A DNA stretch of 64,000 bases. It comes from Onthophagus taurus (Eukaryota > Arthropoda > Insecta > Coleoptera > Scarabaeidae). How positions within the stretch are numbered: position 1 is the first letter of the stretch; every line of letters starts with the position of its first letter. Of this stretch, positions 41,397-50,884 are shown one piece after another. The notes under the pieces were generated by a model. That model ran no database searches. It had not been told where the DNA came from and saw only the letters and a list, made by a program, of their open reading frames with translations. The stretch is from contig NW_027248940.1 of NCBI RefSeq assembly GCF_036711975.1, positions 4,960,001 through 5,024,000 of the forward strand, read 5' to 3'. A program made the translations under genes and the position numbers.

Positions 41397-44300
41397 ACTA
41401 CAGTAAAATATGTTTACCCAGTAAACAAGAAACATCTGTGAAACATTTCAATTTTAACGTACAGTGAATTAAATGAAACATTTTAAAACTACGTTTCATA
41501 TACGTGACAGATACGATTTTTACGAAACGTATCAAAAGATAGGTATGAAATACATTTCAGTAGGAATATTTATGAAATATCATCAAAATATGCATCAGAA
41601 ACATTTTATTTGAAACATTTCTTTACAAATGTGTCTGAAACATATCTGGAATATCTTCATCGCGGTGGCGCGGTCAGCGTCTTGTCACGTCTTGTTCATT
41701 GTCTGTTTTGTTCAGTTCGAATCGTTCGAATATTGGTTTAGAATGGCACAAGTTTTGTATAAGTTTTTTTTAAATATCACCTCTAGATTTAGTTAATGAA
41801 AATACGGCTAATAAACAAGATTTAAAGAAACAAACCTACGTAAAGAATTTTTTGTAATTCGCTACGGTAATGGAAGCTATAACAGTACTCAAACGGGTGC
41901 TGTAATGAGACTCTTTAAAGCATCCGATGTTGTAATGAGATTTTAGTAACATTTTATGGAACCAGTTCAAGTTGGTGACATTGGGTCATTAATTTTTCTA
42001 GTTGTCAATGTGACAATTTTTGTCTATGGATGTTTAAACACGTTCTTAGCATCGAATACAAGGTCCACAATGATGAGGACATTGAACACTGAGCAAGTTT
42101 CTTATTTTGGGAGGTGTACATGAAACATTTTTTTTCAGGTGAATACATTTTGTGTTTTGACAGTTTCTAATTGTCAATTCAAATTTCTATTTTCAAGTGT
42201 TACGGTGTTACCAACTGCTGCATACCTATTTCCCTACATTGTCAAAATTTATTTTATTTTTGTTAAAAAAAAGGGATAAAAACGCGAATTACAAAAAATA
42301 GCATAAAAAACACGTTTCATAAGACTTAAAGCACTCATTCATTAAAAAACTCGTGGCTTTGCCACTCGTTTTTCAATTTGAATTCGTGCACTTCAAAAGT
42401 GTCTTACGAAACTTGTTTTTTAATATACTATTTTGTAATTCGCTACGGTAATGGAAGGTATAACAGTACTCAAACGGGTGCTGTAATGAGACTCTTTACA
42501 GCATCCGATGCTGTAATGAGATTTTAGTAACATTTTATGGAACCAGTTCAAGTTGGTGACATTGGGTCATTAATTTTTCTAGTTGTCAATGTGACAATTT
42601 TTGTCTATGGATAAAATCTGGTTTAAACACGTTCTTAGCATCAAATACAAGGTCCACAATGATGAGGACATGGACTCTGAGCAATTTCTCTTATTTTGGG
42701 AGGTGTACATCAAACGTTTTTTTCAGGTGAATATATTTTGTGTTTTGACAGTTTCTAATTGTCAATTCAAAGTTTCTATTTTCAAGTGTTCCGGTGTTAC
42801 CAACTGCTACATACCTGTTTCCCTACATTGCCAGAATTTACTTTATTTTTGTTAAAAAAAAAGTATAAAAACGCGAATTACAAAAAATAGCATAAAAAAC
42901 ACGTTTCATAAGACTTAAAGCACTCATTCATTAAAAGACTCGTGGCTTCGCCACTCGTTTTTCAACTTGAATTCGTGCATTTCAAGCGTGTCTTACGACA
43001 CTTTTTTAATATACTATTACGTTTTCCGTAGGTCAAATCATAACCTATAAGGTTTGATCACGATTCCCGCTAAATTTGGTTGTTTTTCTCCTGCAATCAT
43101 AGAAAATTATGTAGTTATATAGTTTTACGTTCGTGTGATGTGAGATAAGATGGAAAGAAAAGAATTAAAATTGAATATCTCTAGGAGACATTTTCGTAGA
43201 TTGGTAAACGTGTTTACATTTCAGAAATAATTCAAAACCGTTAATGAAACATTTTAATAATGTACCGTAATTGTCACCTGTATGTTGCAGAAACATTAGC
43301 AGTTTCAGACACGTTTCAACTATCTTTCAGAAATATGTCGATGAAACATTTCATGTTCCAATAATGTGTATCAGAAATGTTTCTGAAACGCAAATTTGTT
43401 TACTGGGTCATCGCATGTAATTTCTTCTTCATCTTGATTTAAAATTATGTCTGCAATGTCGTTTACCTCCATCCCTTCAAAATGTACCTCTTCTGCATAT
43501 TGAACCAAATCATTGACAATCCCTTCAAGATCATCAGTGCCTGCTCCTTCGGCATCTTTAGTAGATTCTGGCCACAGTTTTCTCCAAACCCCTTTTAAAC
43601 AACTGTGTTTGACTTCTATCCAAGATTCTCCAACATTTTCGACTGCTTTTAAAATATTAAACTGCTTCCATATTACTTTGATTGAGATTTCATCATTGAG
43701 ATGTTGAAAAAGTTGTTTGAACGTCCTACGTATAGATAATAAGCTTTAAAATTAGAAATGACACCTTGATCCATGGGCTGTATAAGAGCCGTTGTGTTAG
43801 GGGGAAGAAAAATAAATTTTATGTTTTCGCAGATTTCGTCTAGATGAGGAGGATGGCTGGGAGCGTTGTCTAGTAGAATTAAAATTTTAAAATCAAGATT
43901 TTCTTTCAAGCAATGGTTTTTAAGTTCGGGCACAGCAATATCGCTTACCCACTCTCGGAACAGAGTTGCTATCATCCATCATTTTTTGTTCCATCTCCAA
44001 TGAACTGGTAATGAATTTCTTTGATGATTCTTCATTGCCTTTGGATTTTGAGTAGTATTAATTAACAAAGGCTTGAGTCGGAGATCACCTGCTGCATTAG
44101 CCCCGGGAAGAAGAGTTATTCGGTCTTTATTTGCCTTAAAGCCAGGTGCATGTTTTTCTTGTTGTGAAATGTAAGTTCTCTTTGGTAGTCTTTTCTGCAT
44201 CTCCACTCCATGCTTCTCCCTTCAATGCTACATTGTGCAGTTTAGCTCTTGATTAAAATTTTTGAAACCAACCTCGACTTGCGTGAAAAGTTCGTCTTTA

Positions 44301-44480
44301 TGAACATGTTCAGGTTTTGACTTTAATTCTTCAAATATGGATAAAGCTTTTTCTTGTATGTTGGTCCTACTTACTGGTACTTTACGTTGATTTTGTTCCT
44401 CTATCCACGTAGAGAGGAGAGATTCCATTAAGAAGAAATATTGTATTCTTAGTTTTCTTTACGATTTTTCCACTCATTTT
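41309..44480 (-). pseudogene. Tigger/jerky-like (CENP-B/DDE) transposase, split and broken
   Basis: Read from about 44480 downward: a remnant start MSGKIVKKTK with the CENP-B HTH largely gone, then STWIEEQNQRKVPVSRTNIQEKAL (44400-44330, second HTH), a frame-broken core, and the DDE block LILLDNAPSHPPHLDEIC...FLPPNTTALIQPMDQGVISNFKAYYL (43890-43735). The acidic C-terminus runs to 43409 and, after an insertion (41397-43408), continues in frame with LLQNFAAVTEDATKHSD to TLDDFLKT and a stop near 41309. In this family the enzyme moves Tigger elements at TA sites. Stops and frameshifts at 44206-44228, 43975-43979 and about 43680 disable it. The right TIR ends cgagacccaagtg at about 44825; the left TIR was not found. 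Confidence 0.85.
41397..43408. mobile_element. Inverted-repeat element with ~580-bp internal tandem duplication
   Basis: The left end cccagtaaacaagaaacat and the right end atgtttctg...gtttactggg are inverted, bounding about 2 kb inserted in the Tigger C-terminal coding region. Inside, 41848-42430 and 42431-43018 are direct repeats starting ttttgtaattcgctacggta, including ggaaccagttcaagttggtg and a short actcgtggctttgccactcg hairpin. Motifs such as gaaacatttc occur many times near both ends. The left junction contains the palindrome gtagtaagtcaacttactac. The TSD is unclear and no transposase is present. Confidence 0.65.
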
Positions 44481-44829
44481 GATCTATAAATAAGAAATAC
44501 GTACACGTGAAACATAATCTATATGAACGCGAGATTACATAATTGTTCAATGTAATTCTGACTCCAATAATCATCAATAATATATTAACTTACCTCAATG
44601 TGTCTTGGCAATTTGACAGTTTCACTATCGCTAAGACCGCCGTTTCAAGAAGGACTACCGGTATCATGCATGAAAACGAATGCGCACGATTCCACGCAGT
44701 GAATGCGAGTGAATCCTCGTTTTATTTCATTTGTAGCGACGCATATCGAATCATAACAACGCAACTCTCAGATACAGTCCTATATCTATGACGCAAATTG
44801 AATCGACGCAAATCGAGACCCAAGTGTAC

Positions 44830-45515
44830 CTACAAACTCTGCTTATATGCTGCAGTATGCAGATGATAAAGCGTTAATCACTCACGATATGACCTTAAAA
44901 AAGCATTAAATAAACTTTAAACATTGACTGTGGGTGTAGAAAAATGATTCAAAATTTGGCGAATTCACACAAACTCTCAGAAATCACAACTGCTTCTACC
45001 TTTTCAACGGACTTCTGAATATTCTCTGACCATCAGATTAGCGAACATCTTGGTCCAACTAAAGAAGACATGCAAATATTTAGGAAGAACCATGGGATAA
45101 CTTGTTGGATAACGGAAATAAATTGAAAAACATTCAAGTGGCAGAGACATCAGCTATTAGAACCATCGCCATATTAAGAAATCCTAGAAATCCTCTGTGC
45201 AATCCCTCTATTAAATCCCTATATGCGAAAACACAAATTATTCCAATCATTGAACGCTTATCCGTCCTAGCACCAAAGTCATACAAGAAAATGTCCTCAA
45301 ACCTTTTCCCTCTCTTCCAACGCTCTGATTTTGACACCATTTTTAAAACCATCAACGAATTTAAACAATGATCAGCGATCTTTACATGGGCAGGAGGGCC
45401 ACGGTCAGCAGCCCGTTTCAGTACTATGGCTAATGAGTGTTATATAATTTATTGTATGATATGTTTCAATATTTAATTGTACATTTACTGAAATAAATAT
45501 CTTCTCTCTCTCTCT
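44830..45515 (+). pseudogene. Jockey-like RT 3' fragment
   Basis: Scattered frames read LQYADDKALITHD (RT catalytic motif C, about 44855-44885), later NILVQLKKTCKYLGRTM-like sequence and a C-terminal open piece (45102-45371) ILRNPRNPLCNPSIKSLYAK...SKSYKKMSS that is typical of the thumb end of Jockey-type RTs. A tctctctctctc tail follows at about 45505. The fragment is heavily mutated and sits at the edge of a satellite B unit. Confidence 0.65.
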
Positions 45516-45519
45516 TATT

Positions 45520-45690
45520 TTCCTTATTTTTAAAAGATGGAATGCGTTCTATATCTCATATTGAAGCTCAAACATTCTAATTTATGATAAGATTTAGAAA
45601 AGGCAAGGCTGGATTGTAAAAATTTTGCGAAATGTAATGATAAACAAGAAATTGCCAGAATTATGCAAGAACCTTTAGAAAACTTAAAAA
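45520..45690. repeat. Satellite B unit
   Basis: It begins attttccttatttttaaaagatgg, continues through caaacattctaatttatgat and aagaaattgccagaattatg, and ends in an A/T-rich run. These landmarks recur in order at 46560, 52890, 53066, 53255, 53880, 54005, 54190, 57836, 57990, 59410, 59470 and 59650, with a period of about 175-190 bp where units are adjacent. Confidence 0.85.
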
Positions 45691-46555
45691 TTTTTTAAAA
45701 TCGTATCTTTCAATTCGTATCTTCGACTAATTTTAAACGCATTAAAGCTACTCCAACGTTCATCATCGTAAACAATCAAAGTACCACTACGATCATGATT
45801 TTCTGCTCGCGAAACATAAGATCCGTGATCAACCCAACCCACGTTGCAGTCATTCCCGATCTGTGCTCCGATCACTTGGGTATTCTGGAACACTTGCAGT
45901 TAACGATTCCCATTTCAAGACCAAGCCAGCCCAAATAAAGTCGGAAAATACTACAATTTCCCATTTCCAAAGTTCATCGTAAGGTTAATTAAGGAAAAGA
46001 GACGAATATACCGCGTCTTTAGAATATCTGTGGCACCAGACTTAAAAAGGAAATTTAATGTACTGAACAAATATATTCAAGCCTTAATCAAACAATTCAA
46101 AACCGAAAAGTATATTGAAACCTGTGATAATATCAATAAGTCAAAAGGCAAAAGATACTGGGAAGAAGTTCGAAAATTATCCATATATCAAAAGTCTCCT
46201 GAAACCCACAAACTTATTGACCCCTCAGATTACCTTACGGGGATTACCTTCAGCGTGTGTTTTCATTCTCGGAAGATGCTTCTTTCTGCTCCGTCATCAA
46301 AGCGGGAATAGACGACTGGTATAAATCTGCTTTCACCACCCAGGCCGACACTTCCGAAGATGCTGTGATCCACGAAGACACTAAAGTAAACTAGATTCAA
46401 GAATCAAGATTCTAGCAAAGACTTTCCCGGGCAGTACGGTCGATAGCTCTTTTAGGCCAACTTTTTTTTTATATACACATATTATTTTTCATATATTATA
46501 TTTATTTTTTAGGTTGTAATTATTATTTGTTAGCGTGAATAAATTTTGTTTTCTC
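45690..46555 (+). pseudogene. Jockey-like endonuclease C-terminus and linker fragment
   Basis: The plus strand reads THVAVIPDLCSDHLGILEHLQL (end of an APE endonuclease, with the SDH catalytic His, about 45838-45900), PISRPSQPK, then the linker MAPDLKRKFNVLNKYIQALI...GKRYWEEVRKLSIYQKSPE (46030-46210), and then jumps to a 3' UTR with a ttctctcttctc tail near 46545. The RT is deleted. The family appears to be the same as at 44830-45515, given the similar tails. Confidence 0.68.
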
Positions 46556-46559
46556 TCTT

Positions 46560-46717
46560 CTCATATTTTCCTTATTTTGAAAAGATAGAACGCGTTCAAT
46601 ATCACAAATTGAAGCTCAAACATTGGAAATTATGATAAGATTTAGAAAAGGCAGGGTTTGATTATAAAAATTTTGAGAAATATAACTATAAATAAGAAAT
46701 TGCTAAATTATGTGAGA
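46560..46717. repeat. Satellite B unit joined to FBXO21 copy 2
   Basis: The unit runs tattttccttattttgaaaag...aaattgctaaattatgtgaga and then changes abruptly at 46717-46719 into FBXO21 exon 1 sequence (gggggttaatttagaacc). The third FBXO21 scrap joins after the same monomer position (aaattatgcgaga, 55920-55932). Confidence 0.85.
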
Positions 46718-47661
46718 TAGGGGGTTAATTTAGAACCGGTTAATACCCTCTTTACACTCTTTATTGAAATTTGTTCAACGTGACACTTTAAATGGGGAGA
46801 TGTATTACGTTGACGTTTATAATCGGGGTTTGATGAGTTTTGCTGGAAATTCTAATTACGATGTAAACCCAATAACGAGGGCTTCAACTAAAATTGTTTG
46901 TTTTAATCAATTTTATTAAGTATTTATTAAAAATTTTTTTGTTTTAGGTGATTGAACGCATGGTGAATAACCTCCAAGTCGCTTTAAGAGAGCGATTACA
47001 ACCCCCAGATAATGGAGTCCAATTAATGCGTTCAATTTTGGAGTTAAACCACATCCTGCATCCTTACGATTTAGGAGTAACCCTCTCTTTAACGCATTAC
47101 TACATGAAATTCGGGATTGATACAACCCCATTAAAAGAAATTTTACAAACTAGGAATTACCTCAATCGAGATTTAGCCAACGATATTTTAGATTTATTAT
47201 CAATCAATGAATACGCCTCAAAAAATCGAAATTCTTTACCCCACTTTTTAAATGAGTGTAATGGACGAAATCGAATACAAAGTTATCGACACCCTGATGT
47301 CAAATTTGCTATTGGGATGGTTATGAGACACAAATTGTTTAATTATACTTGCGTTATTTATGGTTGGGATCATATTTGTGCTGAAAGTGATGCGTGGAAG
47401 CGGGAGATGAATGTGGATCAGTTGCAATTTGGGGCGAGACAGCCGTTTTATCAGGTTTTGGTGGAGGATGGGACTAAAAGATACGCGGCGCAGGAGAATT
47501 TGATTTTTAGCGGGGTTAAAAATGGGTTGGATAAGAATCCCGAGGTGGGGAGGTTTTTTACTCATTTCTTTAGAGACCAATATGCGCCAAATTGCGTGGA
47601 AGATGAGGAATTTCCGAATGATGTTGAAGTGAGAATGAAATTTCATTTAAAAGTTTCGTAA
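46718..47661 (+). pseudogene. FBXO21 copy 2, 5'-truncated partial duplication
   Basis: It starts within exon 1 at GVNLEPVNT (homologous to 39908 in copy 1) and keeps the end of exon 1, a similar intron and all of exon 2 (46948-47661, 237 residues open). Exon 2 differs from copy 1 at only a few residues (for example IQNYRHP to IQSYRHP and VPNCVKNEEYPN to APNCVEDEEFPN). The exon 1 piece has a one-base frameshift (accctctttacactc versus accccctcacac). The F-box and half the SirB1-like region are absent and no promoter sequence was copied. Expression as a YccV-domain-only protein cannot be excluded. Confidence 0.88.
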
Positions 47662-47739
47662 ATGAAGAGTACAAAATGTTGATGTTAATTTTATTATAAA
47701 AATTGTGACATAATTCCCTCCTTTATTTCTAAAACTCCA

Positions 47740-47778
47740 ATTATAACGACGTTTCGGGGAATGTTCCCATCATCAGGT
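47740..47778 (-). ncRNA. Hammerhead-ribozyme-like motif in PLE-2 (best match)
   Basis: On the minus strand: cctgatgatgggaaca, then ttccccgaaacgtcg. This has the box CUGAUGA, a 5-6 bp stem II (UGGGAA/UUCCCC) closed by a short loop, box GAAAC, and a tiny stem III-like acgtcgt, the layout of minimal hammerheads reported in Penelope-like elements. The other arm (50654-50690, plus strand) has a degenerate copy (ccggatgatggg...cccgaaatgtcg). Stem I could not be closed convincingly by eye. Confidence 0.5.
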
Positions 47779-48073
47779 TAATAGTACTCTTATCTAAAGA
47801 AACACGAATTACTAAATTAAAAATAACATAATTACTATTAGAAACATGAAAAACAATCTCCATACACTTAAATCACAAAAGATTTTTTTGTTTAGTTTAT
47901 AGAATATGATTCTTACCTAAGACTATTAATCAATTTTTATCATTAATTGTTTCTTAAATTTATTCCGATACATCTTATCATGCTTACGAATCAAGTCTAA
48001 GAGAAATTTTCATACAAGGTCAGATAACAATTGTATTCCTTTGTCCGAAACCTGTTTTCTCTCCCATATTCTA

Positions 48074-49072
48074 TTATATCACTAATTTATTTAAAATATC
48101 CGCATAATGTGCCCCTATTCTTTCTACATCGGTTTTAAAATTAACTGTTTTATTATTATTTTTTGTTATGAAGATTGACTCTAAATTTTTCCTTATTTGT
48201 ATGTTTTTATTTGTTGTTAATATCTTAGGATTATCAAAATCAAACTTATGATTTAAAGTTACAGAATGTTGGCACAAAGCTGTTTTGTTTTGAATTTTTA
48301 TTTGTTTAGTATCGTATTTGTGTTGTTGTATTCGTTTTTTAAGATGTTGTTTTGATTCCCCTATATATATTTTATTACAATCAATGCAATTTAATTGGTA
48401 TATAGTATCTACTTTATCTAAAGTTTTGATTTTGTCCTTCATGTTTGATATTAAGGTGCCGATTTTGTTGTTATTGTATTTAGCGAATTTTATTTCGGAT
48501 ATTTCATACTTTTTAAAGATGTTCGTTATTTTATTTGTTAGTGCTGGTATATATTTGATTTTACAAAATTCTTTATTATGAGTACTTTTGCTATTAATTG
48601 CTTGAGTACTAACATCGTTTTCCTGACAAATCTGCTCTATATTACTCTGTCTAAGTATGAATTGTGTAATTAAGGATTGTCTAAAAATTGGCTTATCCTT
48701 TTTGTTCATATCTCCTTTCCCATTTTCTGCATCTGCATTCCCAGCTTTTTGATGATTATCTTGTGGGGTTGTGTTATTTGTTGTGACTTCCAGTCCTTGT
48801 ATATTATTTAGTATCGTAAACCATGAGTTATTGATCAAGTGCTTGGGATAAAAATTATTTAACAAAATATAAATTTTTTGTTTTATTTCTTTCAAAAAGG
48901 GTTTATCTGTCAATTTTATCGCTCTATATATATAATTGTTCATCGTGTTTATAATTTGCGACTTTGGGTGATTACTATGGTAATTCAATAGTCTATCACT
49001 GCTTTTATCTTTTTTATACCATTTCGTCCTTATTATGTTATTGTCATTATCGATGATAATTGACATATCCAA
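48074..49072 (-). pseudogene. PLE-2 post-palm region plus GIY-YIG endonuclease
   Basis: The 332-residue frame starts LDMSIIIDNDNNIIRTKWYKK (the strand after the RT catalytic motif), runs through a basic linker and ends with a GIY-YIG nuclease (VDTIYQLNCIDCNKIYIGES, then KKRIQQHKYDT, residues about 225-265) and a C-terminal TDVERIGAHYADILNKLVI. In Penelope-like elements this nuclease nicks target DNA. The frame is open but separated from its RT by the MITE at 49083-49474, so the full protein cannot be made. Confidence 0.88.
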
Positions 49073-49082
49073 AAAATGTATT

Positions 49083-49474
49083 TATCTACAACTATTGAAT
49101 TATCTATTCGTTATACAATTGATTTTTGACGGGTAATGACACTCATTACCCATGACAGACAAAGTGTTGAATAATGAGGCCATTATTCCACACTTCTGAC
49201 ACTGCCTACTAATCAAAAAATAAAATATTAACAGAAATGACAGCTTTCTTATATTGAGGTTATGTCTGAAATGTCTATCAAGTTTATTTTTTTTTCGTTT
49301 TTTTGATTTTTTTTTCAAAATTAAATAGTTGTAGATAAAGTATAGTATTCAACTTGCGTATAATGGATGTTACCCACTCAGATTACAACACTCGCTCGCT
49401 TCGCTCGCTCGTGTTGCAACTTCTTCTTCGTGGGTAACAGCCGCCATTATACGCTTGTTGAATAATATACTATT
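49083..49474 (+). repeat. MITE-like repeat, copy 2, inside PLE-2 RT
   Basis: It matches 611-980 in order and has the same terminal fold. Copy 2 carries the loop caacactcgctcgcttcgct followed by cgctcgtgttg (49388-49418) where copy 1 has attttgaaatttc. Its edges fall exactly between RT and thumb coding sequences. Confidence 0.75.
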
Positions 49475-50117
49475 GTGATTGTTTCGGTATTTCCACCGTG
49501 AATTTCAATCTATCATGAAAATCATTAAAAACATCTAACAATTGGGAATATTGTCCTTTGGGCAAGATAATCAATAGATCATCTATATACTTCGTTATCA
49601 ACAAAGGTTTTATTGGTGTTTTATTCAACTGTGTGTCTAATAAATGATTTAAAATTATCCCGCTTAAATTTACACTTAAACTCGACCCCATTGGTAATCC
49701 AAAGATTTGCCTATATGTTTCATTATATGTGAAGTAATTATTAAAAGTGCATAACTTTATGCCCTCAATAAATAATCTTTTGTTTTTAATCAGGGTGTAT
49801 TCTTCAATATGTTGCCAATTTTGTTCCACCAATTCGATCATTTTATGCAATGGTATATTAGTGAACAACGATTGTACGTCAAAACTTACTATATCAATGT
49901 CATTTAAATTTTCTAAGTTTAACGATTTTATTTTCTTCTTTAATTCCCACGCACTTTTGACGTCATATTCATTTAATGAATTTAAATAATTTAATGATTT
50001 ATTTAAGAACTTTGCTAATTGATTGGTAGGTCCATTAATATTATTTATTATAGGTCTCAAAGGTTTATCATCTTTATGTATTTTGAGTAGTCCATGAATC
50101 CTAGGGGTTGTATAATA
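49475..50117 (-). pseudogene. PLE-2 reverse transcriptase core
   Basis: The reading enters as PRIHGLLKIHKDDKPLRPIINNINGPTNQLAKFL at about 50100, then DIDIVSFDVQSLFTNIPL (motif A), FGLPMGSSLSVNLSGIILNHL (motif B) and LLITKYIDDLLIILPK (catalytic motif C, near 49590). The palm is complete and open down to 49480, where the MITE interrupts KFTVEIPKQS. The N-terminal third of the usual PLE protein is absent because the inverted arm joins at 50117. Confidence 0.88.
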
Positions 50118-50154
50118 CGATACTAAACAAATAAAAATTCAAAACAAAACAGCT

Positions 50155-50358
50155 TTGTGCCAACATTCTGTAACTTTAAATCATAAGTTTGATTTCGATA
50201 ATCCTAAGATATTAACAACAAATAAAAACATAGAAATAAGGAAAAATTTAGAGTCAATCTTCATAACAAAAAATAATAATAAAACAGTTAATTTTAAAAC
50301 CGATGTAGGAAGAATAGGGGCACATTATGCGGATATTTTAAATAAATTAGTGATATAA
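50155..50358 (+). pseudogene. PLE-2 C-terminal fragment in inverted arm
   Basis: A 67-residue open piece reads CQHSVTLNHKFDFDNPKIL...GAHYADILNKLVI, almost the same as the last residues of 48074-49072 but on the opposite strand. It lies downstream of the GIY-YIG core, so it has no catalytic part. It is a marker of the head-to-head arrangement rather than a gene. Confidence 0.85.
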
Positions 50359-50884
50359 TAGAATATGGGAGAGAAAACAGGTTTCGGACAAAGGAATACA
50401 ATTGTTATCTGACCTTGTATGAAAATTTCTCTTAGACTTGATTCGTAAGCATGATAAGATGTATCGGAATAAATTTAAGAAACTATTAATGATAAAAATT
50501 GATGAATAGTCTTAGGTAAGAATCATATTCTATAAACTAAACAAAAAAATCTTTTGTGATTTAAGTGTATGGAGATTGTTTTTCATGTTTCTAATAGTAA
50601 TTATGTTATTTTTAATTTAGTAATTCGTGTTTCTTTAGATAAGAGTATTATTAACCGGATGATGGGAACATTTCCCGAAATGTCGTTATAATTGGAGTTT
50701 TAGAAATAAAGGAGGGAATGATGTCACAATTTTTATAATAAAATATACCAAAGCCTCCATAAACTAAAAAATATAGTTGATGTTAATAATTGGTGAAAAG
50801 TTGCAACGTTTTTCTAAGATCAAATAAAAATATATTCTATAAATTGATATTTTTATTATTTATGAAATTAAGTCTTCAAATATA

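Larger units (their letters stand above)
47690..50775 (-). mobile_element. Penelope-like element 2 (PLE-2), 12-bp TSD, head-to-head arms
   Basis: The duplication gttgatgttaat occurs at 47678-47689 and 50776-50787; copy 1 of the FBXO21 flank has a single related site (40866-40877). Left arm 47692-48325 returns inverted as 50105-50745, so the coding copy on the minus strand is joined head-to-head to a plus-strand 3' piece. The junction near 50117 has microhomology (atacgatactaaac in the equivalent left position). RT and GIY-YIG ORFs lie between, interrupted by a MITE at 49083-49474. Confidence 0.85.

Noticed and set aside
45134..45355. Minus-strand ORF (73 residues)
   Set aside because: Antisense of the Jockey RT C-terminal fragment, which has the recognisable protein on the plus strand.
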